64,000 bases of DNA. Origin: Leeuwenhoekiella parthenopeia (GTDB lineage: Bacteria; Bacteroidota; Bacteroidia; Flavobacteriales; Flavobacteriaceae). The notes below the pieces were generated by a model. That model had not been told where the DNA came from and did not search any database. It saw nothing but the letters and a program-made list of their open reading frames with translations. Both the position numbers and the translations under genes were made by a program. The DNA is taken from NCBI RefSeq assembly GCF_020782115.1, contig NZ_JAJGMW010000009.1, positions 93,085 to 157,084 of the forward strand. The letters are read 5' to 3'. This document shows positions 54,935 through 62,294 of the stretch, in pieces; the first letter of the stretch is position 1, and each line of letters opens with the position of its first letter.

Positions 54935-56035
54935 CTAACCTATCACTAGCTCAATTCCTGCTTTTTTGGCTTTGTATTCTATTTTCTTAGTTAATTCATA
55001 ATAATTCCAGTTTCTAAGCACAAAACCTTCTTGCTGAGCAGCCTCGATCCAGGCTTCCTGATTGAGCAGAATCAAGGTACCGGCCTGTTGTTTAATACAA
55101 AAATCAATAAGCTTTCGGCTGTATACATGCAAGCGGTTACTTACATAGTTTTTTTCCAGTTCGTAAAATGTTTTGACTGCTTTTGTTTTGCGTTTAAAGC
55201 CTTTTCCGGGTCTGCAGTAGGTTGCCCCGCTTTGAGCCCTTTTCTGGGAGGCCTGCAGCGCCAGCCTTCTATATAGAAATTCTTCCCTGTTGCCAATAGA
55301 AAGTGTAGCTTTCCCTGATTTCACAGTAATTGGGTATTCCAGAGATAAAGAAGCTTCCGCAATTACTTCCGGTTTTAGACAATGCTTTTCTTTTTGAAAT
55401 TCAAAGGTGGCTAACCAATAAATTTTTTGTTTCTTCAATTGGATTCTGGAAGTACATAGTTTGATTTTTCCTGCGACTAACTGTTCCAGCAATTTTCGTT
55501 TATCGGTATAATCTTTCCCTAGATAGGTTTTTAAAGGAATGGAAAACAAACGAAAACAAAATGCTTTTTGCTCTTCATTATAGGACAAGCCATGAATGGC
55601 TACCGGACCAAAAGGGAAGGCAATATTCTTCTTGAAATTGGCAAGGGAGCGTTCTCCCTTAGTATATTCAGGCAGGTTGTTTCGAAAGTTATTGATAATG
55701 GTATTGTTCAGGTTGGCTAAAATATTAGTAGGGATTTCCCCTTTAAAACGATCAGATACCACCCGGTACGTGCAGTTTGTCCTAGACCGATTGAGGATGC
55801 CCTCTTCTGTTTTTTTTTCATCCGCTAACGTATAGCGTATTCCATCAGATAAATACAAGAATTCTTTGATTCGTTCCTGAATGTACAGATGTGAAATAAT
55901 GAGATTGGCCGCTCTAAAGCTTCGGTTCTGCCAGCGGTAGAGCGTGTCGTAGACCGCTGTTTTTTCTGCTTTGGTAGGGGCATCTACCTTGAGCTGGATC
56001 TTTCGGGTGAGTTTTATGGTTTCTTTTCCCATCAC
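54935..56035 (-). CDS. Nuclease-dead, C-terminally short Cas12f/TnpB-like RNA-guided protein
   Basis: 366 residues. The N-terminal half (LTRKIQLKVDAPTKAEKTAVYDTLYRW..) is the REC/WED type of small Cas12f/TnpB. The C-terminal half keeps the RuvC scaffold: EEFLYRRLALQASQKRAQ (251-268), YVSNRLHVYSRKLIDFCIKQQ (297-317), RNWNYYELTKKIEYKAKKAGIELV (341-364). Catalytic sites are lost: where GxDLG is expected there is IAEASLSL (225-232), no Asp; where the RuvC-II Glu is expected there is LILLNQE with Asn325; the protein stops at Gly366, before RuvC-III and the zinc finger. No frameshifted remainder follows. The start codon overlaps the stop of the sigma factor by one base. Expected role: guide-RNA-directed DNA binding without cleavage, recruiting the sigma factor. 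Confidence 0.85.
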   Translation of the reverse strand: MMGKETIKLTRKIQLKVDAPTKAEKTAVYDTLYRWQNRSFRAANLIISHLYIQERIKEFLYLSDGIRYTLADEKKTEEGILNRSRTNCTYRVVSDRFKGEIPTNILANLNNTIINNFRNNLPEYTKGERSLANFKKNIAFPFGPVAIHGLSYNEEQKAFCFRLFSIPLKTYLGKDYTDKRKLLEQLVAGKIKLCTSRIQLKKQKIYWLATFEFQKEKHCLKPEVIAEASLSLEYPITVKSGKATLSIGNREEFLYRRLALQASQKRAQSGATYCRPGKGFKRKTKAVKTFYELEKNYVSNRLHVYSRKLIDFCIKQQAGTLILLNQEAWIEAAQQEGFVLRNWNYYELTKKIEYKAKKAGIELVIG

Positions 56036-56829
56036 TAAGCTGATTGTTGCTCACCGTTTTTAAGCTGTACCCATTTATAGGCAGTCATAAATTCCTGATG
56101 CACTTCCTTTAGTGAACGGTTCAGTTCTGTAGCGATGGCATCAAAAGAATAGTGCTTTTCCATACGCAGTTGTAAGACTTTTTCCTGTTCCGGGGTCATA
56201 ATACCCTGAGTCTTTAGTGCCCGGATCGGTTTGGCCTTAGTATCGGACGTACATCCAGTACCAAGAATATTTTTAATATCTTCAATAGCCCCTTTTACTT
56301 CGATACTGGTTTTGGCGGTGCTGGTTCCCATTGCCTGAGCAATTTCTTTATACTGAAAGCCGTATTTTAAGCAGAGTTCTACCAGAAGCTTTCTTTTACT
56401 TTCCAGTAGAGGAAGTACCTTTTGAATCTGGTCTAAAGCCTTCTGATCTGCTTCCTGCTTTTGTAGGTGAGCATCTTCTACATCACTTTCATAGCCGCGT
56501 AAATAATCCTGATAATTCTCGAAATAATCCAGTCTGCTTAGGTTTCGCTGAAACGCATTCCGGGGCTTGCTATACTGGTAAATACACTCGCTTTTCATTA
56601 CAAAGTGAACGAACGCATGGAGATGTTCCGGGGATTGGATCCGCTCTCTTTTTTGCCATAAAATGAGAAAGGTATCCTGCAGGATATTTTCAACTGTATA
56701 GACATCCTTAAGTATGCTCCTGCCCATCCAGTAAACACTACGATGATACTTCCTGTAAATCGCTTCAAACGCGAGCGGACAGCCTTGTTTGAAGGCATCA
56801 TAGTTGGTATTAGGTTGAAATCGTTTCAT
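56035..56829 (-). CDS. ECF-type sigma factor with extra C-terminal helix-turn-helix, partner of dCas12f
   Basis: 264 residues, longer than the usual ~180-200. Sigma region 2 at about 15-85: LAFEAIYRKYHRSVYWMGRSI, VENILQDTFLILWQKRERI (the DAEDLVQEVF-type helix) and HAFVHFVMKSECI. Region 4 at about 130-190: VLPLLESKRKLLVELCLKYGFQYKEIAQAMGTST, with its HTH. A further segment at 210-255, MTPEQEKVLQLRMEKHYSFDAIATELNRSLKEVHQEF, looks like a second region-4-type HTH. No anti-sigma or FecR gene is adjacent, unlike typical PUL ECF sigmas; the neighbour is the dCas12f gene, sharing one base. Hence a sigma factor probably recruited by an RNA-guided protein rather than by its own promoter recognition. 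Confidence 0.85.
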   Translation of the reverse strand: MKRFQPNTNYDAFKQGCPLAFEAIYRKYHRSVYWMGRSILKDVYTVENILQDTFLILWQKRERIQSPEHLHAFVHFVMKSECIYQYSKPRNAFQRNLSRLDYFENYQDYLRGYESDVEDAHLQKQEADQKALDQIQKVLPLLESKRKLLVELCLKYGFQYKEIAQAMGTSTAKTSIEVKGAIEDIKNILGTGCTSDTKAKPIRALKTQGIMTPEQEKVLQLRMEKHYSFDAIATELNRSLKEVHQEFMTAYKWVQLKNGEQQSA

Positions 56830-56967
56830 AGACCAAGTCTTTTCTATTTCGTTTACATTCTATTCTTTTAAAGGTGTTTCGGTTTAGGCCGTTATTCTAG
56901 ACTCTATACCGGGCGAGGTATCGTTTTTTTAATACTTGACAGCTGTATTAAGTAACCAATCGTTTTA

Positions 56968-57072
56968 GTTAAGCTCATCCCTTCCCGCCGGATTCCAATC
57001 ACAACCGGGAAGGTTTATGAACTTAACAGCTTCTCTTTTTCGCAGACCCTAAGGTCTACAGCTCTTTTTTTA
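56968..57072 (+). ncRNA. Candidate structured RNA divergent from the sigma factor gene
   Basis: A long hairpin: GTTAAG-TCAT-CCTTCCCG on the left (56968-56987) pairs with CGGGAAGG-ATGA-CTTAAC on the right (57006-57027), 18 bp with small bulges. It is followed by a T tract, then by GCAGACC-CTAA-GGTCTAC and TTTTTTT (57041-57068), a good plus-strand terminator. No ORF. No clear promoter, although TTGAC occurs at 56936-56940. May be a small RNA or part of the sigma/dCas12f control region. Confidence 0.45.
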
Positions 57073-57083
57073 TGGCTAATTCA

Positions 57084-57230
57084 CCGGTGTGCTTAAACCT
57101 ACCCGGTATAAGCCCAGGCCGCTGTTAAAGCGGCGTTTCCCACCCAACTACAGGCTACCTTGTAGAGAGATACCCCATAACCCACGGGTGACTTAGCGGA
57201 TTATGACGTGTACCCGTAAACACGTGCTTT
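57084..57230 (+). other. Series of hairpins ending in a T tract
   Basis: GCCGCT / AGCGGC (57118-57134), CTACA / TGTAG (57148-57164) and ACGTGT / ACACGT (57206-57225) followed by GCTTTTTAT. The loop of the last hairpin contains ACCCGT (57212-57217), complementary to ACGGGT at 57184-57189, so a loop-to-upstream contact is possible. Looks like an RNA gene tail; class unknown. Confidence 0.3.
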
Positions 57231-57311
57231 TTATCCTCATCCCCCCGCCCTTCTCCCTAGGAGAAGGGAGCCTATCCCTAACTGGGAAGTTGCTTTTAGA
57301 TTAAGGATATG

Positions 57312-57356
57312 ATTCTTTAGCTTTCTTTTTCTTCAGTATAGCAAGAAGTTCCCGTT
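57312..57356 (+). repeat. 45-base direct repeat, copy 1
   Basis: ATTCTTTAGCTTTC..GAAGTTCCCGTT; the second copy at 57780-57824 differs by one base. Copies are 468 bases apart in the same orientation with unrelated flanks. Confidence 0.8.
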
Positions 57357-57779
57357 GTCCTCATCCCCAACCCTTCTCCCAAGGAAGGGTAAGCTTGTTC
57401 CTAACTCAACTTGAAACTTAACTACCGTCTATCCAACCCGAAGGGTTAAACGAATGCTCTCCCTCGGTTCAGAATAGTCCCGGAGCTCTACAAATCCCTT
57501 AATGAGATTTGCGGGTTCCGAACTTTAGAAGCAAGGTTCTTACCTTCTATGCTTGTATCTGTTCTTTTGTCTTGATACAAAAAGAACCAACCCGTCTAGT
57601 CAGCCGGGCAAGAAGATCAAGGCTGATTTTTACATCCTTGAAAACTACGCAAGCGCCTTATCGTGCGGATGGCAAACCGCTGCGCTAAGCCATCCTCCAC
57701 TGCCCATCGCTTCGGCGTTTGCTTGTTTTACTACAGATGTAAAAAATAGGCCGTTTCCAGAATTGGAACAAAGAATATC

Positions 57780-57824
57780 ATTCTTTAGCTTTCTTTTTCT
57801 TCAGTATAGCGAGAAGTTCCCGTT
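57780..57824 (+). repeat. 45-base direct repeat, copy 2
   Basis: One-mismatch copy of 57312-57356. Might come from a duplication of a gene end or mark the ends of an inserted segment. Confidence 0.8.
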
Positions 57825-58483
57825 AAAAATTTTCGAAGCCTTGGAGAAAATTTAGGGGACTTATTGCGGTTTTGCCCCTTAGGGCAAAAATACCTAAGAA
57901 AAAGGCTCCTTTCTTTTGGTTCGTTTTCTTTGGAGAAGCAAAGAAAATGAACAGAAAGCCCTTTAGAACCTAAAGTCATCATTAGACCAAACCAATTCTT
58001 TCGTTAGCTCAAGAAATTAAGAATATCACCTCGTGTAACTCATAGGCAAAATCACTTTAAAAAATTAAACTTTTCACCCCGTGTGGGATGACGGCCATTA
58101 TTGCCTTAATGATTGTGTAGGGGATTAAAAGGGGTGCGAAGCTTTATTAAGAAGAATACAAAGGCTTTGAAAGCTGAAGTAAAGGCCAAATACAAAAAGG
58201 CGCAGGTCTCAACTTATTGAACAGAGGTACTGGTATACCGTACAGCAATAAGCGAGAGCCCACGCCCGGGTCGTGAGCATCCCTGCTTATCCTCTCGCTG
58301 TTCAAAAATTACCAGTTTTCTGTTCGAGATTCAAAGCGAATGCTTCTAATATGTTATGCTAAGAAGTTTCGCAAATATATAATTATGAGGTAAATATAAT
58401 AATAAAAACCAAATGGTATGATATATCATGCCATTTTTATTTAAATTATATGTCAACTTAGTCAAATACTGTTAGATTAAGCA

Positions 58484-58762
58484 TTGACTGAGAAAGAGAA
58501 AATAGGGAAACGAGTTGTGGAGCTAAGAAATAAAGTTCCAAGTGAGGAATACAGCAAAAAACAGGTCTCACAACAGGAGTTGGCAGATAACAATATTGGG
58601 TTAACAAAGCAATTAATTGGCTCAATAGAAAGAGGAGATGCAAACCCTACTTTAGAAAAGCTTGTTTTACTTGCCAAAGCATTAAATCAAAAAAAGATAG
58701 ATGTGTTAGGAATAGAAATCGATATTGACAAGTTTATCAAAGAAATGAATTCTATTTCCTAA
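58484..58762 (+). CDS. Small XRE-family transcriptional regulator
   Basis: 92 residues from TTG 58484, the only start in this frame because TAA lies two codons upstream. A Cro/CI-type HTH: IGKRVVELRNK, VSQQELADNNIGLTKQLIGSIERGDANPTLEKLVLLAKALN. Stand-alone repressor-like protein of the kind found in mobile DNA. Palindromes at 53667-53703 could be operator candidates but there is no evidence linking them. AT-rich surroundings. Confidence 0.75.
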   Translation: MTEKEKIGKRVVELRNKVPSEEYSKKQVSQQELADNNIGLTKQLIGSIERGDANPTLEKLVLLAKALNQKKIDVLGIEIDIDKFIKEMNSIS

Positions 58763-58963
58763 AATTACCCTCTTAACTGATTACTCTACATCAGTACTTT
58801 TTTTAGAGCAAATAGTTAAACGTTAAGGAAATCTTAATTTTCTACTTTTCCAAAGGCGTTTTCATACACTCTTCATACTCTATCCTAGGCTTTGAGTAGG
58901 CTTTGCCTGGGGGATGCCCTGCTTAAGGCTTGATTTTCGGATCTTTTTGCTCTAAAACTAAGG

Positions 58964-59018
58964 TCTTAATCCGGCTAGGGCTATACGTTAGGGGTTCTTA
59001 ATCCTGAAAGGGCTATAC
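58964..59018 (+). repeat. Short tandem-like repeat before the first cargo module
   Basis: TCTTAATCC, five variable bases, GGGCTATAC occurs at 58964-58986 and again at 58996-59018. Meaning unknown. Confidence 0.5.
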
Positions 59019-59031
59019 CCATTTAAAGGGA

Positions 59032-59153
59032 TACGGGATTCTGTAAAGTACTTTTAAAACGATTAGCTATTTTTATAAACATAACTGTATAGTGTTGATA
59101 TCCCGTAAATTTTAAGGGGGTATGTGTATATTTAGTTTTGATATAACAAGTTA
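59032..59153 (+). repeat. Upstream block U, copy 1 (122 bases)
   Basis: Gap-free match of about 80 percent by eye with 61248-61369. Begins TACGGGATTCTGTAAA and ends AGTTTTGATATAACAAGTTA. Lies 46 bases before the 59200 gene, as copy 2 lies 15 bases before the 61385 gene. Contains TATATTTAG, close to a -7 box, so it may supply the promoter for whatever gene follows. Confidence 0.75.
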
Positions 59154-59199
59154 GCGGCAAGCTTGAAAAGTAGAACAGCAAAATAAACTAATCGGAAAA

Positions 59200-59898
59200 A
59201 TGAAAAAACTATCTCTTTTAATCACGTTCACAATCGCATTCACTTTAAGTTCTTGTGGCCAAACCATAGAATGGGAAAATCAAGAACTTGAAATATCAAA
59301 CGTAAGAGCTTCAATCACAAAATTGGACGGTGAAGAAGTCCTACGAATTGAACGGGATTTGGAAGCTCTACCTTTTGACAAGGACAATTTATTTGCGACC
59401 GTAGATGAACCAACATTTGTCAAAGTCAAGGATTTAAACCTTAAAAATGGAATTGTAGAAGTAAAAGTATTGGGCCGACTTTTGGACAATGCACCGCCAT
59501 TTGCAAGGGGATTCATTGGAATTGCATTTCGGATTAATGAAAATAATTCCTCTTATGAATCGATATATTTAAGGCCAACAAATGGTCGGGCGGATAACCA
59601 GTTAAGAAGAAATCACACTGTACAATATTACGCCTATCCTGATTATAAATTTAATGTGCTCAGAGAAAACTCAAATGGAGAATTTGAAACCTATGCGGAC
59701 ATCGGATTAGATGAATGGATAACGATGCGAATTGAAATAAAGGATAAAAAAGCCACCTTGTTTTTAAATGACAAAGAATATCCATCATTCATAGTAAACG
59801 AAATGAAAGGGAGTTCTGAAACGGGTAGCATAGGACTTTGGGTAGAAATAGGAACGGAAGGTTACTTCAAAGACTTGAAAATCATTAAGAACAACTGA
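59200..59898 (+). CDS. Lipoprotein with concanavalin-like / DUF1080-like fold
   Basis: 232 residues. Lipobox FTLSSCGQT. A beta sandwich with LKNGIVEVKVLGRLLDNAPP, GFIGIAFRINENNSSYESIYLRP, NHTVQYYAYPDY, EWITMRIEIKDKKATLFLND and GSIGLWVEIGTEGYFKDLKI, the order seen in 3-keto-disaccharide hydrolase-like/LamG-type jelly rolls. Enzymatic activity is not evident. First gene of cargo module A, between block U and an attC-like site, so it looks like a captured cassette. Function unknown. Confidence 0.7.
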   Translation: MKKLSLLITFTIAFTLSSCGQTIEWENQELEISNVRASITKLDGEEVLRIERDLEALPFDKDNLFATVDEPTFVKVKDLNLKNGIVEVKVLGRLLDNAPPFARGFIGIAFRINENNSSYESIYLRPTNGRADNQLRRNHTVQYYAYPDYKFNVLRENSNGEFETYADIGLDEWITMRIEIKDKKATLFLNDKEYPSFIVNEMKGSSETGSIGLWVEIGTEGYFKDLKIIKNN

Positions 59899-59914
59899 AA
59901 ATATAGCCAGCCGC

Positions 59915-60038
59915 TAACATTGGCTAAAAGCAAGCGGGCGGATTGTGCTAATTTGAAAGTGATTACTGTTGAAAAACTTTAGTCTTGACGGAATGTGAAT
60001 TGAGTTATACTGCCCGCCAGCTTTTAGCCTAAGCGTTA
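59915..60038 (+). repeat. Integron attC-like recombination site
   Basis: 124 bases beginning TAACATTGGC and ending GCGTTA. The ends form an imperfect inverted repeat: GGCTAAAAGCAAGCGGGCGG near the left pairs with CTGCCCGCCAGCTTTTAGCC near the right, with a few mismatches and bulges, around a ~60-base central loop. Length, the TAAC..GCGTTA ends and the position between two ORFs, just before the next gene, match an attC site of VCR type. No integron integrase is in the window. Confidence 0.6.
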
Positions 60039-60075
60039 TATAGCATTATAAAAAACCAATCTAACCAGATAAAAG

Positions 60076-60930
60076 ATGAAAAAATGCCCATACTGTGCGG
60101 AATTGATACAGGAAGATGCATTAAAGTGCAAACATTGTGGAGAGTGGATTAAAAAGGAAAAAACAAACTTTTTAAATAAAGCAAAAGGTGTATTAGAAGA
60201 AAGAAAGCAACGAAAGCAGGAGAAAAAAACCGCGCATTTGTTCATCCCTACGGAAGAAAAACCTCTAGTTATTGAATCGTTAACTTTCTATCCCAACAGA
60301 TTTACAACAGCCGACAAAGAAATATTTTATAAAAACATTACCACAGTGGAATTTTATGCCTCAAGTACCACAATCAATTTTGCCACTACAATCACAATGA
60401 ATTTTGCCGTATTTACCAAAAACTCTGAAAACGGAGAAGAACGAACTCTAATTATAGGAGAAATCGAGAACGGTATTATAAAATCTGATTGTTCGACAAA
60501 AATCAAAGAACAATTAAACCTCATGCATAATTTTATTTCAAAACTTACATTTGAAAGACGGACTTTAAGCTATGCTCTGAGTTTGGCGGAGAATGGATAT
60601 TTTTGGTATAAACATAAGTTTTTTAAGAAAAACACATATAAGTTTCACGACAATGGAGATTTAGAGTATAAAGATGTAATTATAGCAAACATCAAAGAAG
60701 AACAAGAAAAAGACGAACTAGTTTGGATGCCATCACATTCCGGTTACCGTTCATCATCATTTAAGCCATATGAGTTTTCCATTAAAAATAATAAAGCGAA
60801 ATGGTATCAATTATTGAGCAAAACTGAAAATATTAATACAATTTTCGACAAGGACGTTTTCGACGCAATGATGATGACATTTTTAAAAACAGGGTCGTAT
60901 CTTCCTGCCCCGAAAAATAACGCTATATAA
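60076..60930 (+). CDS. Zinc-ribbon protein of unknown function
   Basis: 284 residues. N-terminal CPYCAELIQEDALKCKHCGEW (residues 4-24, four Cys) is a zinc ribbon of the DUF/zf type found at the start of many uncharacterised proteins. A charged helix follows (VLEERKQRKQEKK), then a ~200-residue domain with FYPNRFTTADKEIFYKNITTVEFY and many Asn/Lys/Thr, perhaps a PH-like fold. Not recognised. Preceded by the attC-like site and followed within five bases by block D; base composition is AT-rich compared with the core genes. Probably cassette cargo. Confidence 0.65.
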   Translation: MKKCPYCAELIQEDALKCKHCGEWIKKEKTNFLNKAKGVLEERKQRKQEKKTAHLFIPTEEKPLVIESLTFYPNRFTTADKEIFYKNITTVEFYASSTTINFATTITMNFAVFTKNSENGEERTLIIGEIENGIIKSDCSTKIKEQLNLMHNFISKLTFERRTLSYALSLAENGYFWYKHKFFKKNTYKFHDNGDLEYKDVIIANIKEEQEKDELVWMPSHSGYRSSSFKPYEFSIKNNKAKWYQLLSKTENINTIFDKDVFDAMMMTFLKTGSYLPAPKNNAI

Positions 60931-60934
60931 CACC

Positions 60935-61010
60935 GGTAACCGTTGCACAAGCTTCTAATTCTTATAAATCTTACTTATTTAAACCGCTTTAAAGCGGTTT
61001 TCTAGTTTTA
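60935..61010 (+). repeat. Downstream block D, copy 1 (76 bases)
   Basis: Matches 62219-62294 without gaps. Starts GGTAACCGTTGCACAA and contains AAACCGCTTTAAAGCGGTTTT, a hairpin with a T tract, so it serves as a terminator for the cargo gene. Confidence 0.75.
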
Positions 61011-61084
61011 TATAATCTATAAGTTAGCTAGATAATATCCCTTTAAAATGAACTTATACTGCTGATTTAACCTCTTTTTGGTCT

Positions 61085-61208
61085 TTAAATACAAGCCGAG
61101 TATTCCTGCTCCGCTTTTAGTACGTTTTTCATAAACTTCAGGTATTTTTTAACGTTGTAGGCAATAGCGGAGAGCTGCATACACTTGTTGGCCTGCTTTA
61201 GGATTCTA
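61085..61208 (-). pseudogene. C-terminal remnant of an IS transposase
   Basis: Minus strand from 61208 reads RILKQANKCMQLSAIAYN followed by VKKYLKFMKN and ends at a stop at 61085. I recognise this as the C-terminus of IS1182/IS5-group transposases of Flavobacteriia. No start and no upstream catalytic part remain, so it is a fossil lying between the two cargo modules. Confidence 0.65.
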
Positions 61209-61247
61209 GTAATTGGACTCTGAATTCACTATACATTTTATTAGTGT

Positions 61248-61369
61248 ATGGAATTCTGTAAAATAGTTCTAAGACAAATGTCTATTTTTATAAACCTCAC
61301 TCTAAAGTGTTGATATCTGGTATATTTTAGAGGGATATTGGTGTATTTAGTTTTGATATAACGAGTTAC
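61248..61369 (+). repeat. Upstream block U, copy 2 (122 bases)
   Basis: Second copy of the block at 59032-59153, same length, ending GATATAACGAGTTA 15 bases before the next gene. Confidence 0.75.
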
Positions 61370-61384
61370 CACTAACTAGAGAAT

Positions 61385-62206
61385 ATGTACGAAAACCGAA
61401 TAACATTTTTTATTGACATTTTAGGATTTAGGAATATAATCTCTCAAACTGAAAACGATAATAAATTAGCCCAAGGAATATTCTCTGTTTTAGATTCTAT
61501 GAAAGGAGAAAATATTACGAATGAGGTGTTTTTAGAAATTAATGAAACTGAAGACGCAAAAAAAGAGATTGAAGAAATTAAAAAAGTACAAGCATTATTC
61601 TCTAAAGCTTTAATTGGAGAATCATCTATTCAAATAACTCATTTTTCGGACAGTATAGTTCTATCGATTGGACTTGAGAATGATATGAATGCTATGTCAC
61701 TTATTGAATATGTTGGTAGATTAATATATCGTTTGTGGAAAGATTTTAAAATATTAATTAGAGGTGGTGTTTCAGTTGACAAATTGGTACATATAGAAAA
61801 TGGACCTCTTTTCGGACCAGCTATGGTTAATGCTTATGATTTTGAAACGCATCTATCAGTTTATCCGCGTATTGTTTTAGATGATACTGTTTTCAATATA
61901 GTTCATAATAGTCCATCTTTTAAATCAGTGAAAGATTTATTTATTGCCTTTTCAGGCACTAAAGAAGTAAACGGAAAAGAAATATCAATTAAAAGAGGAC
62001 TCGAAATAAATCTAGCAACTTCCTTTAAGCACTATATGAATAGTCATTTCACTTTCCATCCTGAAAAACAAAAAGAAGTTCAAGAAGTTATAAATAGTTC
62101 TGTAGAACATTTGGAAGAGAAAAAGTCGGAAATTTCAAGCGAGCGAATAAAAGAAAAATATCAATACCTAATTGACCAAATTAGAGGTCAAAAATTAGAA
62201 AAATAA
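61385..62206 (+). CDS. Uncharacterised protein with nucleotidyl-cyclase-like motifs
   Basis: 273 residues, soluble. ITFFIDILGFRNII (about 6-19) recalls the metal-binding FxDixGF motif of class III nucleotide cyclases; THFSDSIVLSIG (about 86-97) would supply the second metal Asp; ILIRGGVSVDKLVHIENGPLFGPAMVNAYDFE (about 129-160) resembles the RxGxxxG..G..GdxVNxAxRLE region. A helical tail follows (KEVQEVINSSVEHLEEKKSEI). If the reading is right it could make a nucleotide signal. This is pattern comparison by eye, not proof. Sole gene of cargo module B, between blocks U and D; very AT-rich. Confidence 0.6.
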   Translation: MYENRITFFIDILGFRNIISQTENDNKLAQGIFSVLDSMKGENITNEVFLEINETEDAKKEIEEIKKVQALFSKALIGESSIQITHFSDSIVLSIGLENDMNAMSLIEYVGRLIYRLWKDFKILIRGGVSVDKLVHIENGPLFGPAMVNAYDFETHLSVYPRIVLDDTVFNIVHNSPSFKSVKDLFIAFSGTKEVNGKEISIKRGLEINLATSFKHYMNSHFTFHPEKQKEVQEVINSSVEHLEEKKSEISSERIKEKYQYLIDQIRGQKLEK

Positions 62207-62218
62207 CTGGTAGTCTAT

Positions 62219-62294
62219 GGTAACCGCTGCACAACCCAATAATTCTAATGAAATGCATTCATTTAAACTGCTTTAGAGCGGTTTTCTAGTTTTA
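62219..62294 (+). repeat. Downstream block D, copy 2 (76 bases)
   Basis: Second copy of block D with the same hairpin (CTGCTTTAGAGCGG followed by TTTTCTAGTTTT), 13 bases after the cyclase-like gene. Confidence 0.75.

Larger units (their letters stand above)
57231..58483. other. Non-coding mosaic region
   Basis: About 1.25 kb with no convincing gene. It holds two CCTCATCCCC..CCCTTCTCCC stretches (57236-57268 and 57359-57389), of a kind common as scattered intergenic repeats, the 45-base direct repeat listed separately, and an open frame at 57553-57855 that looks accidental. A short plus-strand fragment at 58138-58220 reads KKNTKALKAEVKAKYKKAQV and may be a gene remnant. Probably debris from past insertions. 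Confidence 0.4.

Noticed and set aside
57553..57855. 100-residue open frame in the non-coding mosaic
   Set aside because: Low-complexity, no family resemblance, begins in a self-complementary stretch and overlaps the 45-base repeat; most likely accidental.
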